A DNA stretch of 32,704 nt from JACOZG01 sp964564105 (lineage in GTDB: Bacteria > Patescibacteriota > Minisyncoccia > Phycocordibacterales > JACOZG01), in assembly GCA_964564105.1 (NCBI GenBank), contig CAZLZS010000010.1, positions 1-32,704 on the forward strand, read 5' to 3'. A program made the position numbers and the translations under genes. The notes under the pieces were generated by a model. It was not told where the DNA came from. It saw nothing but the letters and a program-made list of their open reading frames with translations, and ran no database searches. Below, one piece after another: positions 7,472 to 15,328 of the stretch (positions are counted from its first letter, which is position 1; each line of letters begins with the position of its first letter).

Positions 7472-7738
7472 TCAGATCTTGGATTTAGCGATCGCCCTGG
7501 CCAGACGGGATTTGTAACGGCCGGCGGCATTAGCTTTAATCACACCGCGCCGGGCGGCCTTGTCAATTGCCCGATAAGCCGCGGGAAGAAATTGGGTCGC
7601 TTCTTTGTTTTTGCCGGCCAAGACTAGCTTCTTGAGCTTCTTGGTGATTTCTCTCATCGCCGCCAGTCGGCGCAGATTAAACACCCGCCGGCGACGGGAG
7701 ACACGGAGCGCTTTCTTAGCTGAACTCGTGATCGGCAT
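7472..7738 (-). CDS. rpsT: 30S ribosomal protein S20
   Basis: This is a small, very basic helical protein that binds 16S rRNA. The start MPITSSAKKALRVSRRRRVF at 7738 gives 88 residues, a normal S20 length; an upstream in-frame start would add 13 unrelated residues. AAYRAIDKAARRGVIKANAA (about residues 50-69) is the conserved S20 segment. It ends 4 bp from tRNA-Arg on the opposite strand and is divergent from ruvA. Confidence 0.94.
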   Translation of the reverse strand: MPITSSAKKALRVSRRRRVFNLRRLAAMREITKKLKKLVLAGKNKEATQFLPAAYRAIDKAARRGVIKANAAGRYKSRLARAIAKSKI

Positions 7739-7809
7739 AAGATCACAAAGATTAACATCCGCATAAGAAATTGGCAAATGGCAACGATTAAGATAAGATG
7801 ATGACCGTT

Positions 7810-8382
7810 ATGATTGCGCAACTTAAGGGCCAAGTGATTGGAAAAAACGAACGAGCAATCACGGTTGATGTGGGCGGTGTCGGCTACCGCGTTTACAGCA
7901 CCGCCGAGATTTTAACAAAAATCAAAGTCGGCCAAGCGCTCACTCTCCACACCCACCTTGCCGTCCGCGAAGACGCGCTGGAACTTTTCGGCTTTGCCAC
8001 CAAACTGGAGCTTGATTACTTTCATTTGCTCCTCACGGTCCCGGGCATTGGGCCGAAAAGTGCGCTGGCTGTCTTATCGTTAGCCGCGCCAGAGATTCTG
8101 CAAAAAGCCATCAGCGCCCAAGACACTGATTATTTGACTCGCGTCTCCGGCCTCGGTCGAAAAAGCGCCGAGAAAATTGTCCTGACGCTTAAAGATAAAC
8201 TAACGCCCGTCAGTGGCGAAGGTGAGGGCAACATCGGACTTCAGGCCGAGGCCGAGGCGCTTGAGGCGCTGAAGGCACTTGGTTACTCTGCGGCTGAAGC
8301 GCGGACGGCCTTGAAACAAACGGGTGAGAGCGAAACCGGCGCCAGGATCAAAGCCGCCCTCAAAACCCTCGCTGGCCGATGA
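7810..8382 (+). CDS. ruvA: Holliday junction DNA-binding protein RuvA
   Basis: RuvA binds four-way junctions and loads the RuvB motor. From MIAQLKGQVIGKNERAITVD the 190-residue product has the N-terminal OB fold (about 1-62) and two helix-hairpin-helix motifs (LTVPGIGPKSALAVLS, about 73-88, and VSGLGRKSAEKIVLTL, about 108-123). A C-terminal domain (about 143-190) that contacts RuvB follows a short linker. The start at 7810 matches the usual RuvA N-terminus; an ATG at 7798 adds four residues. It overlaps the murE-like gene by 4 bp (ATGA). Confidence 0.96.
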   Translation: MIAQLKGQVIGKNERAITVDVGGVGYRVYSTAEILTKIKVGQALTLHTHLAVREDALELFGFATKLELDYFHLLLTVPGIGPKSALAVLSLAAPEILQKAISAQDTDYLTRVSGLGRKSAEKIVLTLKDKLTPVSGEGEGNIGLQAEAEALEALKALGYSAAEARTALKQTGESETGARIKAALKTLAGR

Positions 8383-9632
8383 ACCGATTCCGTCTCCTCT
8401 ACCACTATCTCTGGGCTTTGGGCGGAGCGCTCTTCTACCGCTTCCCGGCCCGACACATCTACGTTCTCGGCGTGACCGGCACCAAGGGCAAAACCACGAC
8501 CATCGAATTGATCTCGGCGATCCTGGAAGCCGCTGGTTGCCGCACGGCGATTGCTTCCACCCTACGATTTAAGATTGGCGAGCGCTCCGAAGCTAATCGT
8601 CTTAAAATGACCATGCCCGGCCGGGCGCGTCTGCAAAAATTCCTGCGCCAAGCCGTCCGCGCGCGTTGCGATTACGCCCTGATTGAAATGACCTCCGAGG
8701 GCGCCAAGCAGTTCCGGCATCACTTTATCGAGCTCGACGCGCTCATCTTCACTAACCTCACGCCCGAACATATTGAGTCTCATGGTTCTTACCAAAATTA
8801 TCTGGCGGCGAAATTGGCCATTGCTCGCCAACTCGAACGCTCGACTAAACCCGATCGAACCATCATCGTCAATGCCGACGACCGCGCCGCCCGGCGCTTC
8901 CTCGCGACCAAGGTGCCGCACAAACTGACCTACCGCGCCCGGGACGCCGCCCCCTGGACAGTCAGCGAGAGTGGTTGCCGCTTCGTTTTCCGCCAAACTG
9001 AAATTAACTCGTCTCTCCCGGGCCGCTTCAATCTTCACAATCTTTTGGCGGCGGCCACTTTTACCGCGAGCCGCGGCGGGCCGCTCGCCGTCATCAAAAA
9101 AGCGCTCGAGGGTTTCCGCGGCGTCCGCGGACGACTGGAGCGGCTCGCCGCCCGGACAATTGATCCCCGCTGGCCGGATTTCACCGTGATTGTTGATTAC
9201 GCTCACACGCCTGATTCGCTAAAACAGGTTTACGAAATTTTTGCCACCCGTCAGAAAATCTCCGTTTTGGGCGCGGCCGGCGGCGGCCGCGACAAATGGA
9301 AGCGGCCAGTGATGGGCAAGATCGCCTCCGACCACTGCCGTCAAGTTATTTTAACCAATGAAGATCCGTATGACGAAGACCCGCAAGCGATCGTTCGAGA
9401 TTTGGCGCGCGGTTTGGGCCGGGCGCCTTATGAAATAATCATGGATCGGCGCCAAGCCATCCGGCGCGCGCTCGGCGAGGCCAAAGCTGGCGAAGTGGTC
9501 ATCATCACCGGCAAGGGCACAGATCCCTATATCATGGGTCCCGGCGGCACAAAAATTCCCTGGGATGACGCCACTGTGGTGCGAGAAGAACTTTCCAAAC
9601 CAGAAACTAATGAAGCTACTCTACATGCCTGA
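8379..9632 (+). CDS. MurE-like Mur ligase (UDP-MurNAc-tripeptide synthase family)
   Basis: Mur ligases use ATP to add an amino acid to a peptidoglycan precursor. The P-loop GVTGTKGKTTT (about residues 32-42), LTPEHIESHGSYQNY (about 126-140) and VDYAHTPDSLKQV (about 272-284) are MurE-like, as is GKGTDPYI near the end. At 417 residues it starts almost directly with the ATPase domain, so the N-terminal UDP-binding domain of about 90 residues found in full MurE is missing. The amino-acid motif reads NEDPYDEDP in place of the DNPR of meso-DAP enzymes, so another residue may be added. The natural substrate is uncertain. Confidence 0.85.
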   Translation: MNRFRLLYHYLWALGGALFYRFPARHIYVLGVTGTKGKTTTIELISAILEAAGCRTAIASTLRFKIGERSEANRLKMTMPGRARLQKFLRQAVRARCDYALIEMTSEGAKQFRHHFIELDALIFTNLTPEHIESHGSYQNYLAAKLAIARQLERSTKPDRTIIVNADDRAARRFLATKVPHKLTYRARDAAPWTVSESGCRFVFRQTEINSSLPGRFNLHNLLAAATFTASRGGPLAVIKKALEGFRGVRGRLERLAARTIDPRWPDFTVIVDYAHTPDSLKQVYEIFATRQKISVLGAAGGGRDKWKRPVMGKIASDHCRQVILTNEDPYDEDPQAIVRDLARGLGRAPYEIIMDRRQAIRRALGEAKAGEVVIITGKGTDPYIMGPGGTKIPWDDATVVREELSKPETNEATLHA

Positions 9633-10461
9633 ACTACCGGAAGTGGAAACCCTGCGACGCGAATTAGAACGGGCGCTTGTCGGACGCGTCATTAAGTCAA
9701 TCAAGATTCTCTGGTCCAAAATCATCCTACCCTTAACCCCAACGGGCTTCAGGCGAAAAATCAGAGGGCAAAAAATCACCGCTATCACCCGCCGCGCCAA
9801 AATCATTTTTCTTGATTTGGAAAATCATCTCACTTTAGCCGTGCATCTCAAAATGACCGGGCAACTAGTGTTTCAATCTCTTCAATCTCAAGGTTCGACC
9901 TCGGGGGAGTTTAAACACACCCGCGCGATTCTTTCTTTTACCGATGACTCGCGCCTTTATTTCAATGATTTGCGCAAGTTCGGTTGGCTCCGTTTAGTCT
10001 CGGCCAAAGATAAACAGATTATGACGGAAAAACACGGGCTGGAACCGCTCTCACCGGAATTTACGCTTACCAATTTCATCCGCGCGCTGACCCGTTACCC
10101 CAACCGAAAACTAAAACCAGCCCTCCTCGACCAAACCCTGATCGCCGGTCTCGGCAACATTTACGCCGATGAAAGCTGTTTAGCCGCGGGCTTGAGACCG
10201 ATGCGGCGCGTTAAAACTCTGACTGATCAAGAAATTAAAAAATTGCATCGGGTGATCAAACAGGTCTTAAAATTGGCGCTGGCCAAGGGCGGCACTTCGT
10301 CGAGAAATTATGTCCGAAGCGACGGCTTGCCGGGCGGCTTCTTTTCTTACCTAAAAGTCTACGGCCGCGGCGGCCGACCCTGCCGGCATTGCCGAACGCC
10401 AATCGTTAAAATCAAACTCGCCGGCCGCGGCGCGCACTATTGCCCCAAATGCCAGAAATGA
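9625..10461 (+). CDS. mutM: Formamidopyrimidine-DNA glycosylase
   Basis: Fpg removes oxidised purines and cuts the abasic site. The start at 9625 gives MPELPEVETLRRELE, which places the catalytic Pro2 and Glu3 correctly; the upstream start would bury them. RRAKIIFLDLE and HLKMTGQL are conserved, LIAGLGNIYADE (about residues 172-183) carries the helix-two-turn-helix, and the C-terminal zinc finger is CRHC-N17-CPKC. It overlaps the Mur ligase by 8 bp. Its last 47 bp have a diverged second copy at 11085. Confidence 0.97.
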   Translation: MPELPEVETLRRELERALVGRVIKSIKILWSKIILPLTPTGFRRKIRGQKITAITRRAKIIFLDLENHLTLAVHLKMTGQLVFQSLQSQGSTSGEFKHTRAILSFTDDSRLYFNDLRKFGWLRLVSAKDKQIMTEKHGLEPLSPEFTLTNFIRALTRYPNRKLKPALLDQTLIAGLGNIYADESCLAAGLRPMRRVKTLTDQEIKKLHRVIKQVLKLALAKGGTSSRNYVRSDGLPGGFFSYLKVYGRGGRPCRHCRTPIVKIKLAGRGAHYCPKCQK

Positions 10462-10469
10462 TTATCCCC

Positions 10470-10497
10470 TTGACACTAAATGTACAAAAAGTACAAT
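10470..10497 (+). promoter_or_regulatory. Promoter with palindromic operator for the Phd/MazF-type pair
   Basis: TTGACA (10470-10475), a 16-bp spacer and TACAAT (10492-10497) make a strong promoter. The inverted repeat TGTACAAAAAGTACA (10481-10495) fills the spacer and enters the -10 box, a natural site for antitoxin autorepression. The expected start is at or next to the ATG at 10506, so the mRNA is probably leaderless. Confidence 0.7.
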
Positions 10498-10505
10498 AAG
10501 ATGAT

Positions 10506-10766
10506 ATGGAAGTTATAAGCACCACTGAAGCCCGCAAACGATTGGGTCGGCTGATTGAAGCGGTTGACCGAAACCGACGAGCGATTGGCATTGGCCGGCG
10601 AGATAAAATCGAAGCCATGATCATTAAATACCCGGCCCACCTCAATCCGCGACTTGACCCGTGGACGCAATTCGCGGCCAATGGCGGCAGTTTTGATTTT
10701 TTAATGAATGAGCCAGAACTCTATTCAACTAAAGATGTAAAACGCCGCTATGCCCAAACCAGGTGA
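10506..10766 (+). CDS. Phd/YefM-like antitoxin
   Basis: The 86-residue protein begins MEVISTTEARKRLGRLIEAV, the N-terminal DNA-binding pattern of Phd/YefM antitoxins, followed by RRAIGIGRRDKIEAMII in place of the usual strand region. The C-terminal half (about 45-86) would wrap the toxin. It overlaps the MazF/PemK-like toxin by 17 bp and has its own palindromic operator. Pairing a Phd-like antitoxin with a MazF-type toxin is a mixed but known combination. Confidence 0.78.
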   Translation: MEVISTTEARKRLGRLIEAVDRNRRAIGIGRRDKIEAMIIKYPAHLNPRLDPWTQFAANGGSFDFLMNEPELYSTKDVKRRYAQTR

Positions 10767-11085
10767 CATCATTCTTGTCCCCTTCCCTTTCACTGACCTT
10801 AGCGGCGACAAGGTGCGACCAGCCCTAATTCTAGCGTCGGTTGGCAGTAACTCCATTATGGCGATGATCTCCTCAACCCGCCACGGCAAAAAGTGGCCGA
10901 GTGACTACGACATTTTAGATAACGACGCGGATTTCGCCGCCTCGGGCTTGAAAGTAAGCTCGAGAATTCACTTGGGTAAACTGGCGACCATTGAAGCAAA
11001 AATCATTCTGGGGCAACTGGGTTTTTTAACGCAGAAACATTGCCAACAAATCAACAAAAAATTAGCCAGACTTTTCGGTTACTGA
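10750..11085 (+). CDS. MazF/PemK-family toxin
   Basis: The 111-residue protein has the MazF/PemK fold: KPGDIILVPFPFTDLSGDKV (residues 3-22), RPALILAS, ISSTRHGKKWPSDYDI and a final segment with HLGKLATIEAKIILGQLG. These proteins are sequence-specific endoribonucleases that cut mRNA when the antitoxin is lost. The start at 10750 overlaps the antitoxin by 17 bp, as expected for translational coupling. The stop abuts the second copy of the mutM end. Confidence 0.88.
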   Translation: MPKPGDIILVPFPFTDLSGDKVRPALILASVGSNSIMAMISSTRHGKKWPSDYDILDNDADFAASGLKVSSRIHLGKLATIEAKIILGQLGFLTQKHCQQINKKLARLFGY

Positions 11086-11131
11086 ACTCGCCGGCCGCGG
11101 CACGCGCTACTATCCGCGGTGCCAAAATTTA
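11085..11131 (+). repeat. Diverged second copy of the mutM 3' end
   Basis: This 47-bp stretch aligns with 10415-10461. The first 16 bases are identical and about three quarters match overall. Read in the mutM frame it gives ELAGRGTRYYPRCQNL and a stop, against LAGRGAHYCPKCQK in the intact gene; the first zinc Cys of the pair is Tyr here. The two copies flank the TA pair as direct repeats, so either the TA pair arrived with a new mutM end or a partial duplication occurred. Confidence 0.75.
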
Positions 11132-11177
11132 GACCACATCCCGAAATGACAAGGGTAACCCCTGAGGACGAGGGTAT

Positions 11178-11657
11178 TTAAACACGAACGACCCCAAATA
11201 AAAAGACGCTGAGCGCGACGGCGACATTGAGCGATTCTTTCCGGCCGCGCATCGGGATCTCGACGACCGTATCGCAACGGCCAAGAATTTGTTTGGATAA
11301 ACCCCTAACTTCATTACCAACGATAACAGCGGTCGAGCGAGTTAAGTTAATTTTTCGGTAATCAATTGATTTATTCGATTGTTCCAAAGCTAAAAGCTGA
11401 AAGCTAGAATCTGAAAGCTTTTTCAGTAAGCGACTGACATTTAACATTTTCTCCCAAGCCACATAATTCTCCGCACCGAGTGCAGTTTTAATGAGGGCGC
11501 GATTGGCGCGGCCGAAACGATCGCGCGGCGTGGGGGTATAACCGGTTAAATAAATTTTACTCGCGCCAGCGGCGTCAGCGACCCGAAAGATCGCCCCGAC
11601 ATTCTGGCTACTCCGAACATTGTGAAGAATCAAAAAGATTTCTTTTGTCTTGACCAT
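11178..11657 (-). CDS. TrmH/SpoU-family RNA 2'-O-methyltransferase
   Basis: This is a SPOUT-fold methyltransferase that uses AdoMet to methylate ribose in tRNA or rRNA. The three SpoU motifs are present in 159 residues: LHNVRSSQNVGAIFRVADAA (about 11-30), STAVIVGNEVRGLSKQIL (about 108-125) and IPMRGRKESLNVAVALSVFL (about 133-152). The N-terminal substrate-binding domain of longer relatives is absent, as in TrmL-like forms. The target nucleotide cannot be inferred. It is divergent from the DoxX-like gene. Confidence 0.92.
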   Translation of the reverse strand: MVKTKEIFLILHNVRSSQNVGAIFRVADAAGASKIYLTGYTPTPRDRFGRANRALIKTALGAENYVAWEKMLNVSRLLKKLSDSSFQLLALEQSNKSIDYRKINLTRSTAVIVGNEVRGLSKQILGRCDTVVEIPMRGRKESLNVAVALSVFLFGVVRV

Positions 11658-11675
11658 TCGTGTTACAATAACAAA

Positions 11676-11996
11676 ATGTTGAGTCTCTTTCCAAATCTTC
11701 TAAATTACTGGCTGGTGGCGCCGGTGATTCTTCGGGCGGCGTTGGGACTGGCTTTGGTTCATGAGGCCTATAGCGCGAGGCGGGAACAAAAGGTCCTGGC
11801 TCTCGCCAAACTGCTGGCTGGCGGACTGCTCATCATCGGTCTGGCGACTCAAGCCGCGACTCTCGTTGGCGCAATAATCTGCCTTTACGAACTCTGGCGC
11901 CAGGGAACAAACGATCGGCTGTTACTCAAACTGGCCATTGCTGTCTCACTCCTCTTCCTCGGCCCGGGTTTCCTCGCCCTTGACTGGCCGTTATAA
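11676..11996 (+). CDS. DoxX-like membrane protein
   Basis: The 106-residue protein has about four hydrophobic helices and the DoxX pattern: LRAALGLALVHEAY near residues 15-28, LLAGGLLIIGLATQAATLVG in the middle, and the ending LFLGPGFLALDWPL, which matches the GPG-x-SLD-type signature. DoxX proteins are small membrane subunits linked to redox or stress functions. The ATG at 11676 is chosen because the upstream extension overlaps the divergent methyltransferase start and is not hydrophobic. Confidence 0.68.
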   Translation: MLSLFPNLLNYWLVAPVILRAALGLALVHEAYSARREQKVLALAKLLAGGLLIIGLATQAATLVGAIICLYELWRQGTNDRLLLKLAIAVSLLFLGPGFLALDWPL

Positions 11997-12016
11997 TTTA
12001 GTGATTATAATCCCAA

Positions 12017-12089
12017 CCGCCCGTAGCTCAGTTGGTAGAGCAGCTGCCTTTTAAGCAGACGGTCGCAGGTCCGACTCCTGCCGGGCGGA
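12017..12089 (+). tRNA. tRNA-Lys (TTT)
   Basis: The acceptor stem CCGCCCG (12017-12023) pairs with CGGGCGG (12082-12088), discriminator A. The D-arm is GCTCAGTTGGTAGAGC, the anticodon loop CTTTTAA (anticodon TTT), and the T-arm carries GGTCCGACTCC. No CCA is encoded. Confidence 0.95.
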
Positions 12090-12095
12090 CACTTT

Positions 12096-12818
12096 TTATA
12101 TCTCCAAAATCAGCTGTTCGAGGTGATGCTCAAAATTAATCAGGCCGCGGCGACTATCGTGCCAGAGCGTCACGAGCCGCGCCGAGAACTGCTTTAGTTC
12201 AGCCAACTTGAAATTTCGGCTGTGCCGGCGGGACTGCGCTAAAACAAAGGGTTTTAAGCCGAGCGAGGCCGGGTCGGTGGCGATTTGCACAAGGAGCAAA
12301 GTTTTTATTTTCCAAACCAGTCTCCAAAAAATCTCTTCCGGCGCGAGTCCGCGGGCGAGTGCGGTCTGAAACAAAATCCAAGCGCGCTTGCGATCCCTTT
12401 CGCCCAAGGCGTCTCCCACGGCAAAAGGATTGAAACTAGGAGTGCGCTCGATCGGCGGCGGCATACTGCGGCCCGCCACTTTTTTTACCTGGCCACCGGT
12501 GGCGCTCACCTGTTTTAAAACATCTGGCTCGAGCGCCTCTTCAATCAAAAGATAGAGATTGGACGAGGCGCTCAAGTCAGACAAATAGCGCGAGAAAAGT
12601 TCGCCGGCCGAGGCCCATAAACCGTCCAATACCACCGCGAACTTTTGAGCAAACAAGGTTTGACCGACGCAGACTTCCTCCAACCGTTCCGGCGAATAGT
12701 CCTCGACTGAGAATCTGAACACCGCAAGCTCGGGAAACTTCTTGAACTCGGTCGCCAAGAGCGCTTCGACCGCCGTCTGCGCCTTCATCCGATCTGGGCC
12801 GTAAATTAAATAAATCAT
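12096..12818 (-). CDS. holA: DNA polymerase III delta subunit-like protein
   Basis: The delta subunit opens the sliding clamp in the clamp loader. This short version (240 aa against about 330) starts MIYLIYGPDRMKAQTAVEAL, with the conserved GPD/N region, and has the HolA-like segment around LFAQKFAVVLDGLW (about residues 54-67). Its C-terminal helical bundle includes FWRLVWKIKTLLLVQ and FKLAELKQFSARLVTLWHDS. There is no Walker motif, as expected for delta. It overlaps xth by 4 bp on the same strand. Confidence 0.82.
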   Translation of the reverse strand: MIYLIYGPDRMKAQTAVEALLATEFKKFPELAVFRFSVEDYSPERLEEVCVGQTLFAQKFAVVLDGLWASAGELFSRYLSDLSASSNLYLLIEEALEPDVLKQVSATGGQVKKVAGRSMPPPIERTPSFNPFAVGDALGERDRKRAWILFQTALARGLAPEEIFWRLVWKIKTLLLVQIATDPASLGLKPFVLAQSRRHSRNFKLAELKQFSARLVTLWHDSRRGLINFEHHLEQLILEI

Positions 12819-13582
12819 TGTTTGAGTGTGAGACCGACCGGGCAGTGATCCGACCCCTCTACTCCCGAGAGAATAAAGGCGTCCACCACCAGATCAAGCA
12901 GAGACCGGCTGACAAAAAAATAATCAATCCGCCAGCCAATGTCGCGCTCGCGGGCCCGCGAGCGATAACTCCACCACGAGTACTGAACTTTCTGGGGGTG
13001 AAGCTCGCGCCAGGTGTCCACCAAGCCGTGCCCCACAAACCGGCGAGCCCAAGAACGTTCTTCATCAGTAAAACCCGGCTGGCCGACATTTTCTTTAGGC
13101 CGCGCCAGATCAATTTCCTCGCGGGCGACATTGAAATCGCCACAGGCAATGACTGATTTTTTACGCTCCAACCGTTTAACATATTCCAGAAAATTCCGGT
13201 TAAATTCTTCTTTGAAACTCAAACGGGAAAGCGGGTGCTGGGCGTTGGGGAAATAGCAGTTGAGAAAATAATATTTTTCAAACTCCAGAGTCTGAATCCG
13301 GCCTTCATTATCCTCGGCGAAAGGAAACCCTTGATTGATTGCGAGCGGCGCTAACTTAGTCAGCACTGCCGTGCCGCTGTAGCCCGGGCGCTCGGCCGGA
13401 TACCAGTATTCCTGGTAACCAGCAAAGTCGAATTCCTCTTGCATCCGCGCCTCGTTAGTAATCTTAATCTCTTGCAAACCCAAAACCGCTGGCTGGTACT
13501 TTTGGAGGAAATCGGCGAAGCCCTTTTTAACCACCGCGCGCAAACCGTTTACATTCCAGGAGATAAAAGTTCTAGTCCTCAT
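12815..13582 (-). CDS. xth: Exodeoxyribonuclease III / AP endonuclease
   Basis: This enzyme cuts DNA at abasic sites and resects 3' ends. Conserved motifs of the 255-residue product are FISWNVNGLRAVVKKGF near the start, LGLQEIKI (catalytic Glu, about residue 38), VIACGDFNVAREEIDLARP (about 142-160), and GSDHCPVGLTL at the C-terminus with the catalytic Asp-His pair. An ATG three codons upstream (13591) is also possible. It overlaps mgtC by 11 bp. With mutM it supplies base-excision repair. Confidence 0.95.
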   Translation of the reverse strand: MRTRTFISWNVNGLRAVVKKGFADFLQKYQPAVLGLQEIKITNEARMQEEFDFAGYQEYWYPAERPGYSGTAVLTKLAPLAINQGFPFAEDNEGRIQTLEFEKYYFLNCYFPNAQHPLSRLSFKEEFNRNFLEYVKRLERKKSVIACGDFNVAREEIDLARPKENVGQPGFTDEERSWARRFVGHGLVDTWRELHPQKVQYSWWSYRSRARERDIGWRIDYFFVSRSLLDLVVDAFILSGVEGSDHCPVGLTLKQ

Positions 13583-14033
13583 GCCTGTCAACAGGCTTAA
13601 TCCGCTTTTCGAACAACCACAAGAAAGTGAGAATCAGGAGGGTCAGGACCGTGGCGACGAGCGCCAACGCCAAAAGGCCAAAACCCGCGGCGACGCCAAT
13701 ACCGGCGGCCACCCACAAACCGGCGGCCGTGGTCAAACCGCTGATTTTCGACTCCTTAAAAATAATCAGACCGGTGCCGAGAAAACCAATCCCCACTACC
13801 ACCTGCGAGGCGATCCGGAGCGGATCGAGCGTCAAACCAGTCTGACCCAGATAACGAGCAATTACGAGTTCGGAGATCACGACAAAGAGCGCCGAGCCCA
13901 AAGCCACCAACGCATAGGTTCGGACGCCGGCATGCTTGCCAGCCACGGTCCGTTCCAAACCCAAAACCGCGCCACAGACAGCGGCTAAAACGAGACGAGC
14001 CAACATCGGACCCAGAAGGGAAAAATCAGTCAT
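13572..14033 (-). CDS. MgtC/SapB-family membrane protein
   Basis: The protein (about 153 residues from MTDFSLLGPM) is almost wholly hydrophobic with four or five helices. LVLAAVCGAVLGLERTVAGKHAGVRTYALVALGSAL, read in two pieces, is the MgtC signature with the conserved RT; VVVGIGFLGTGLIIF and GLTTAAGLWVAAGIGVAAG are its other core motifs. MgtC proteins affect magnesium-limited growth and F-type ATP synthase in pathogens; the role here is unknown. It overlaps both neighbours, so it is in an operon with xth and holA. Confidence 0.92.
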   Translation of the reverse strand: MTDFSLLGPMLARLVLAAVCGAVLGLERTVAGKHAGVRTYALVALGSALFVVISELVIARYLGQTGLTLDPLRIASQVVVGIGFLGTGLIIFKESKISGLTTAAGLWVAAGIGVAAGFGLLALALVATVLTLLILTFLWLFEKRIKPVDRHED

Positions 14034-14454
14034 CGGTGACCTCGCCGCAGGCCACATAAACACTCATTTCCGCCGCTGATTTATGAACATTGAGAGCGAG
14101 CGGCAACTGGCCGGTAATGGCCGCGAGCGACACGGGCAGAGTGGTCTCGGAAACGCCGTTGACCACTGAACTTAAGGTATAGATCGGCTCGCCCAGAGCC
14201 TCGCAGGTACCCTTGTGCAAATGAACCGGCTGGGGCAGATCTTGAGGCCCGCCAGAGAGCGCGATTGTCACCATCACCTGGCCGTCTAACTCACTCAATG
14301 TCGCCTGACCGCTTTCACCCGAACTATTTTCAACCGTCAATTCAACCTTAAGCGACACTGGCAACCGTTCATCCGCCGCTGGCTGTCTCATCGCCCGATA
14401 GACGATAAAAATTACGACAACAATAACCACTAACCAGATTAATTTCTTCATCAT
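14026..14454 (-). CDS. Membrane-anchored CHRD-like secreted protein
   Basis: The 142-residue protein has a hydrophobic N-terminal anchor (LIWLVVIVVVIFIVY) and a beta-rich outer domain. VHLHKGTCEALGEPIYTLSS (about residues 82-101) and LALNVHKSAAEMSVYVACGE near the end resemble the CHRD/Cu-Zn superoxide dismutase-like fold, in which His residues sit on paired strands. The Cys at about 89 and 138 could form a disulphide. Too few His residues are present to claim dismutase activity. It overlaps mgtC by 8 bp. Confidence 0.65.
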   Translation of the reverse strand: MMKKLIWLVVIVVVIFIVYRAMRQPAADERLPVSLKVELTVENSSGESGQATLSELDGQVMVTIALSGGPQDLPQPVHLHKGTCEALGEPIYTLSSVVNGVSETTLPVSLAAITGQLPLALNVHKSAAEMSVYVACGEVTDD

Positions 14455-14475
14455 CTCGCCATCATAACGGTTTCC

Positions 14476-15282
14476 TTACCACAAAGCAACTTGACCGGTT
14501 TGTGGATAAACGCCTCCGACCGGCACGGCACTAAGAGCCAAACCGGCTGCCTGCCGGTAAAGGCAAAAATCGCAGTCAGCCGATGATTGAGGCGGCGCGG
14601 GAGCAAGCAGGGTCTGTTTCATCTCATCAAGCGCTTTCGGAATCCATCGCGGGTCGCCCTCACAGGGTAAAATACTGACTTCAAATTCTAGCCGACCGTC
14701 GAAAGCGGCGGCGTCTCGGCGGCCGTTCACATAAACAAAATATCCGATTGGCGAAACCTTGAAATCATTTTTACTGAGCAACCACTGGTAGACTTCCATC
14801 TGCCTCTTGTATTGCGCGCCTAGTTCGCCTTCTAAGGTCGGAGCAGCCACTTTGGCGGTGGCTTTATAGTCAACGACGACTAATTCTTTCTTAGGAGTAA
14901 TCCAGACATCATCGACGACGCCGTAAACATCAAAGTTGGTTTCTTGATGCCAGTGATGAATCCCGCCTCGACCAAAATCGAGCTCGCGCCAACTGTTTAT
15001 TTTTTCATGCTTAAACGGTAAAGCGTCAAGGCCGTATTTCTTCATCATTGGATGGGCCGTCTGTTTCGCCCGATGAAGATCAAATTCCTTTTTCAATAAA
15101 GCGTCCACGGCCAGATTAAGAGTCAGCGGATAGGTGTCCGGCCGCTTAACGCCTAAACGCTGATCAAGGTAGAAACACCGCGGACACCCCAAGAAAAGGT
15201 CAATCTTGGTTCGACTAATCCGAAATGGTTCAACCGACTTCGGGTCAAAAATTTTTCCCTTTCCCTTCCGATACTTGGTCAT
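14476..15282 (-). CDS. PD-(D/E)XK nuclease, RecB/Cas4-like
   Basis: The 268-residue protein begins MTKYRKGKGKIFDP; upstream starts would add the coding of the tandem hairpins and are rejected. YGVVDDVWITPKKELVVVDYKATAK, read in pieces, gives the catalytic D...D-x-K core (about residues 142-166). ISRTKIDLFLGCPRCFYLDQ near the N-terminus and CDFCLYRQA near the C-terminus place Cys residues as in the 4Fe-4S cluster of Cas4/AddB nucleases. QMEVYQWLL matches motif QxxxY. No CRISPR array or Cas gene is nearby, so a general DNA-repair role is more likely. Confidence 0.82.
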   Translation of the reverse strand: MTKYRKGKGKIFDPKSVEPFRISRTKIDLFLGCPRCFYLDQRLGVKRPDTYPLTLNLAVDALLKKEFDLHRAKQTAHPMMKKYGLDALPFKHEKINSWRELDFGRGGIHHWHQETNFDVYGVVDDVWITPKKELVVVDYKATAKVAAPTLEGELGAQYKRQMEVYQWLLSKNDFKVSPIGYFVYVNGRRDAAAFDGRLEFEVSILPCEGDPRWIPKALDEMKQTLLAPAPPQSSADCDFCLYRQAAGLALSAVPVGGVYPQTGQVALW

Positions 15283-15328
15283 TGAGAGCATTGTAGCATA
15301 AGAGTGAGAACTCTTTCTCAATACTAAG

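Noticed and set aside
8562..9206. A 214-residue minus-strand ORF
   Set aside because: Antisense to the Mur ligase, whose motifs are unambiguous; no ribosome site or family.
14476..15282. A CRISPR-Cas connection for the Cas4-like nuclease
   Set aside because: No direct-repeat array or other Cas gene is visible anywhere in the window; RecB/Cas4-like nucleases without CRISPR are common.
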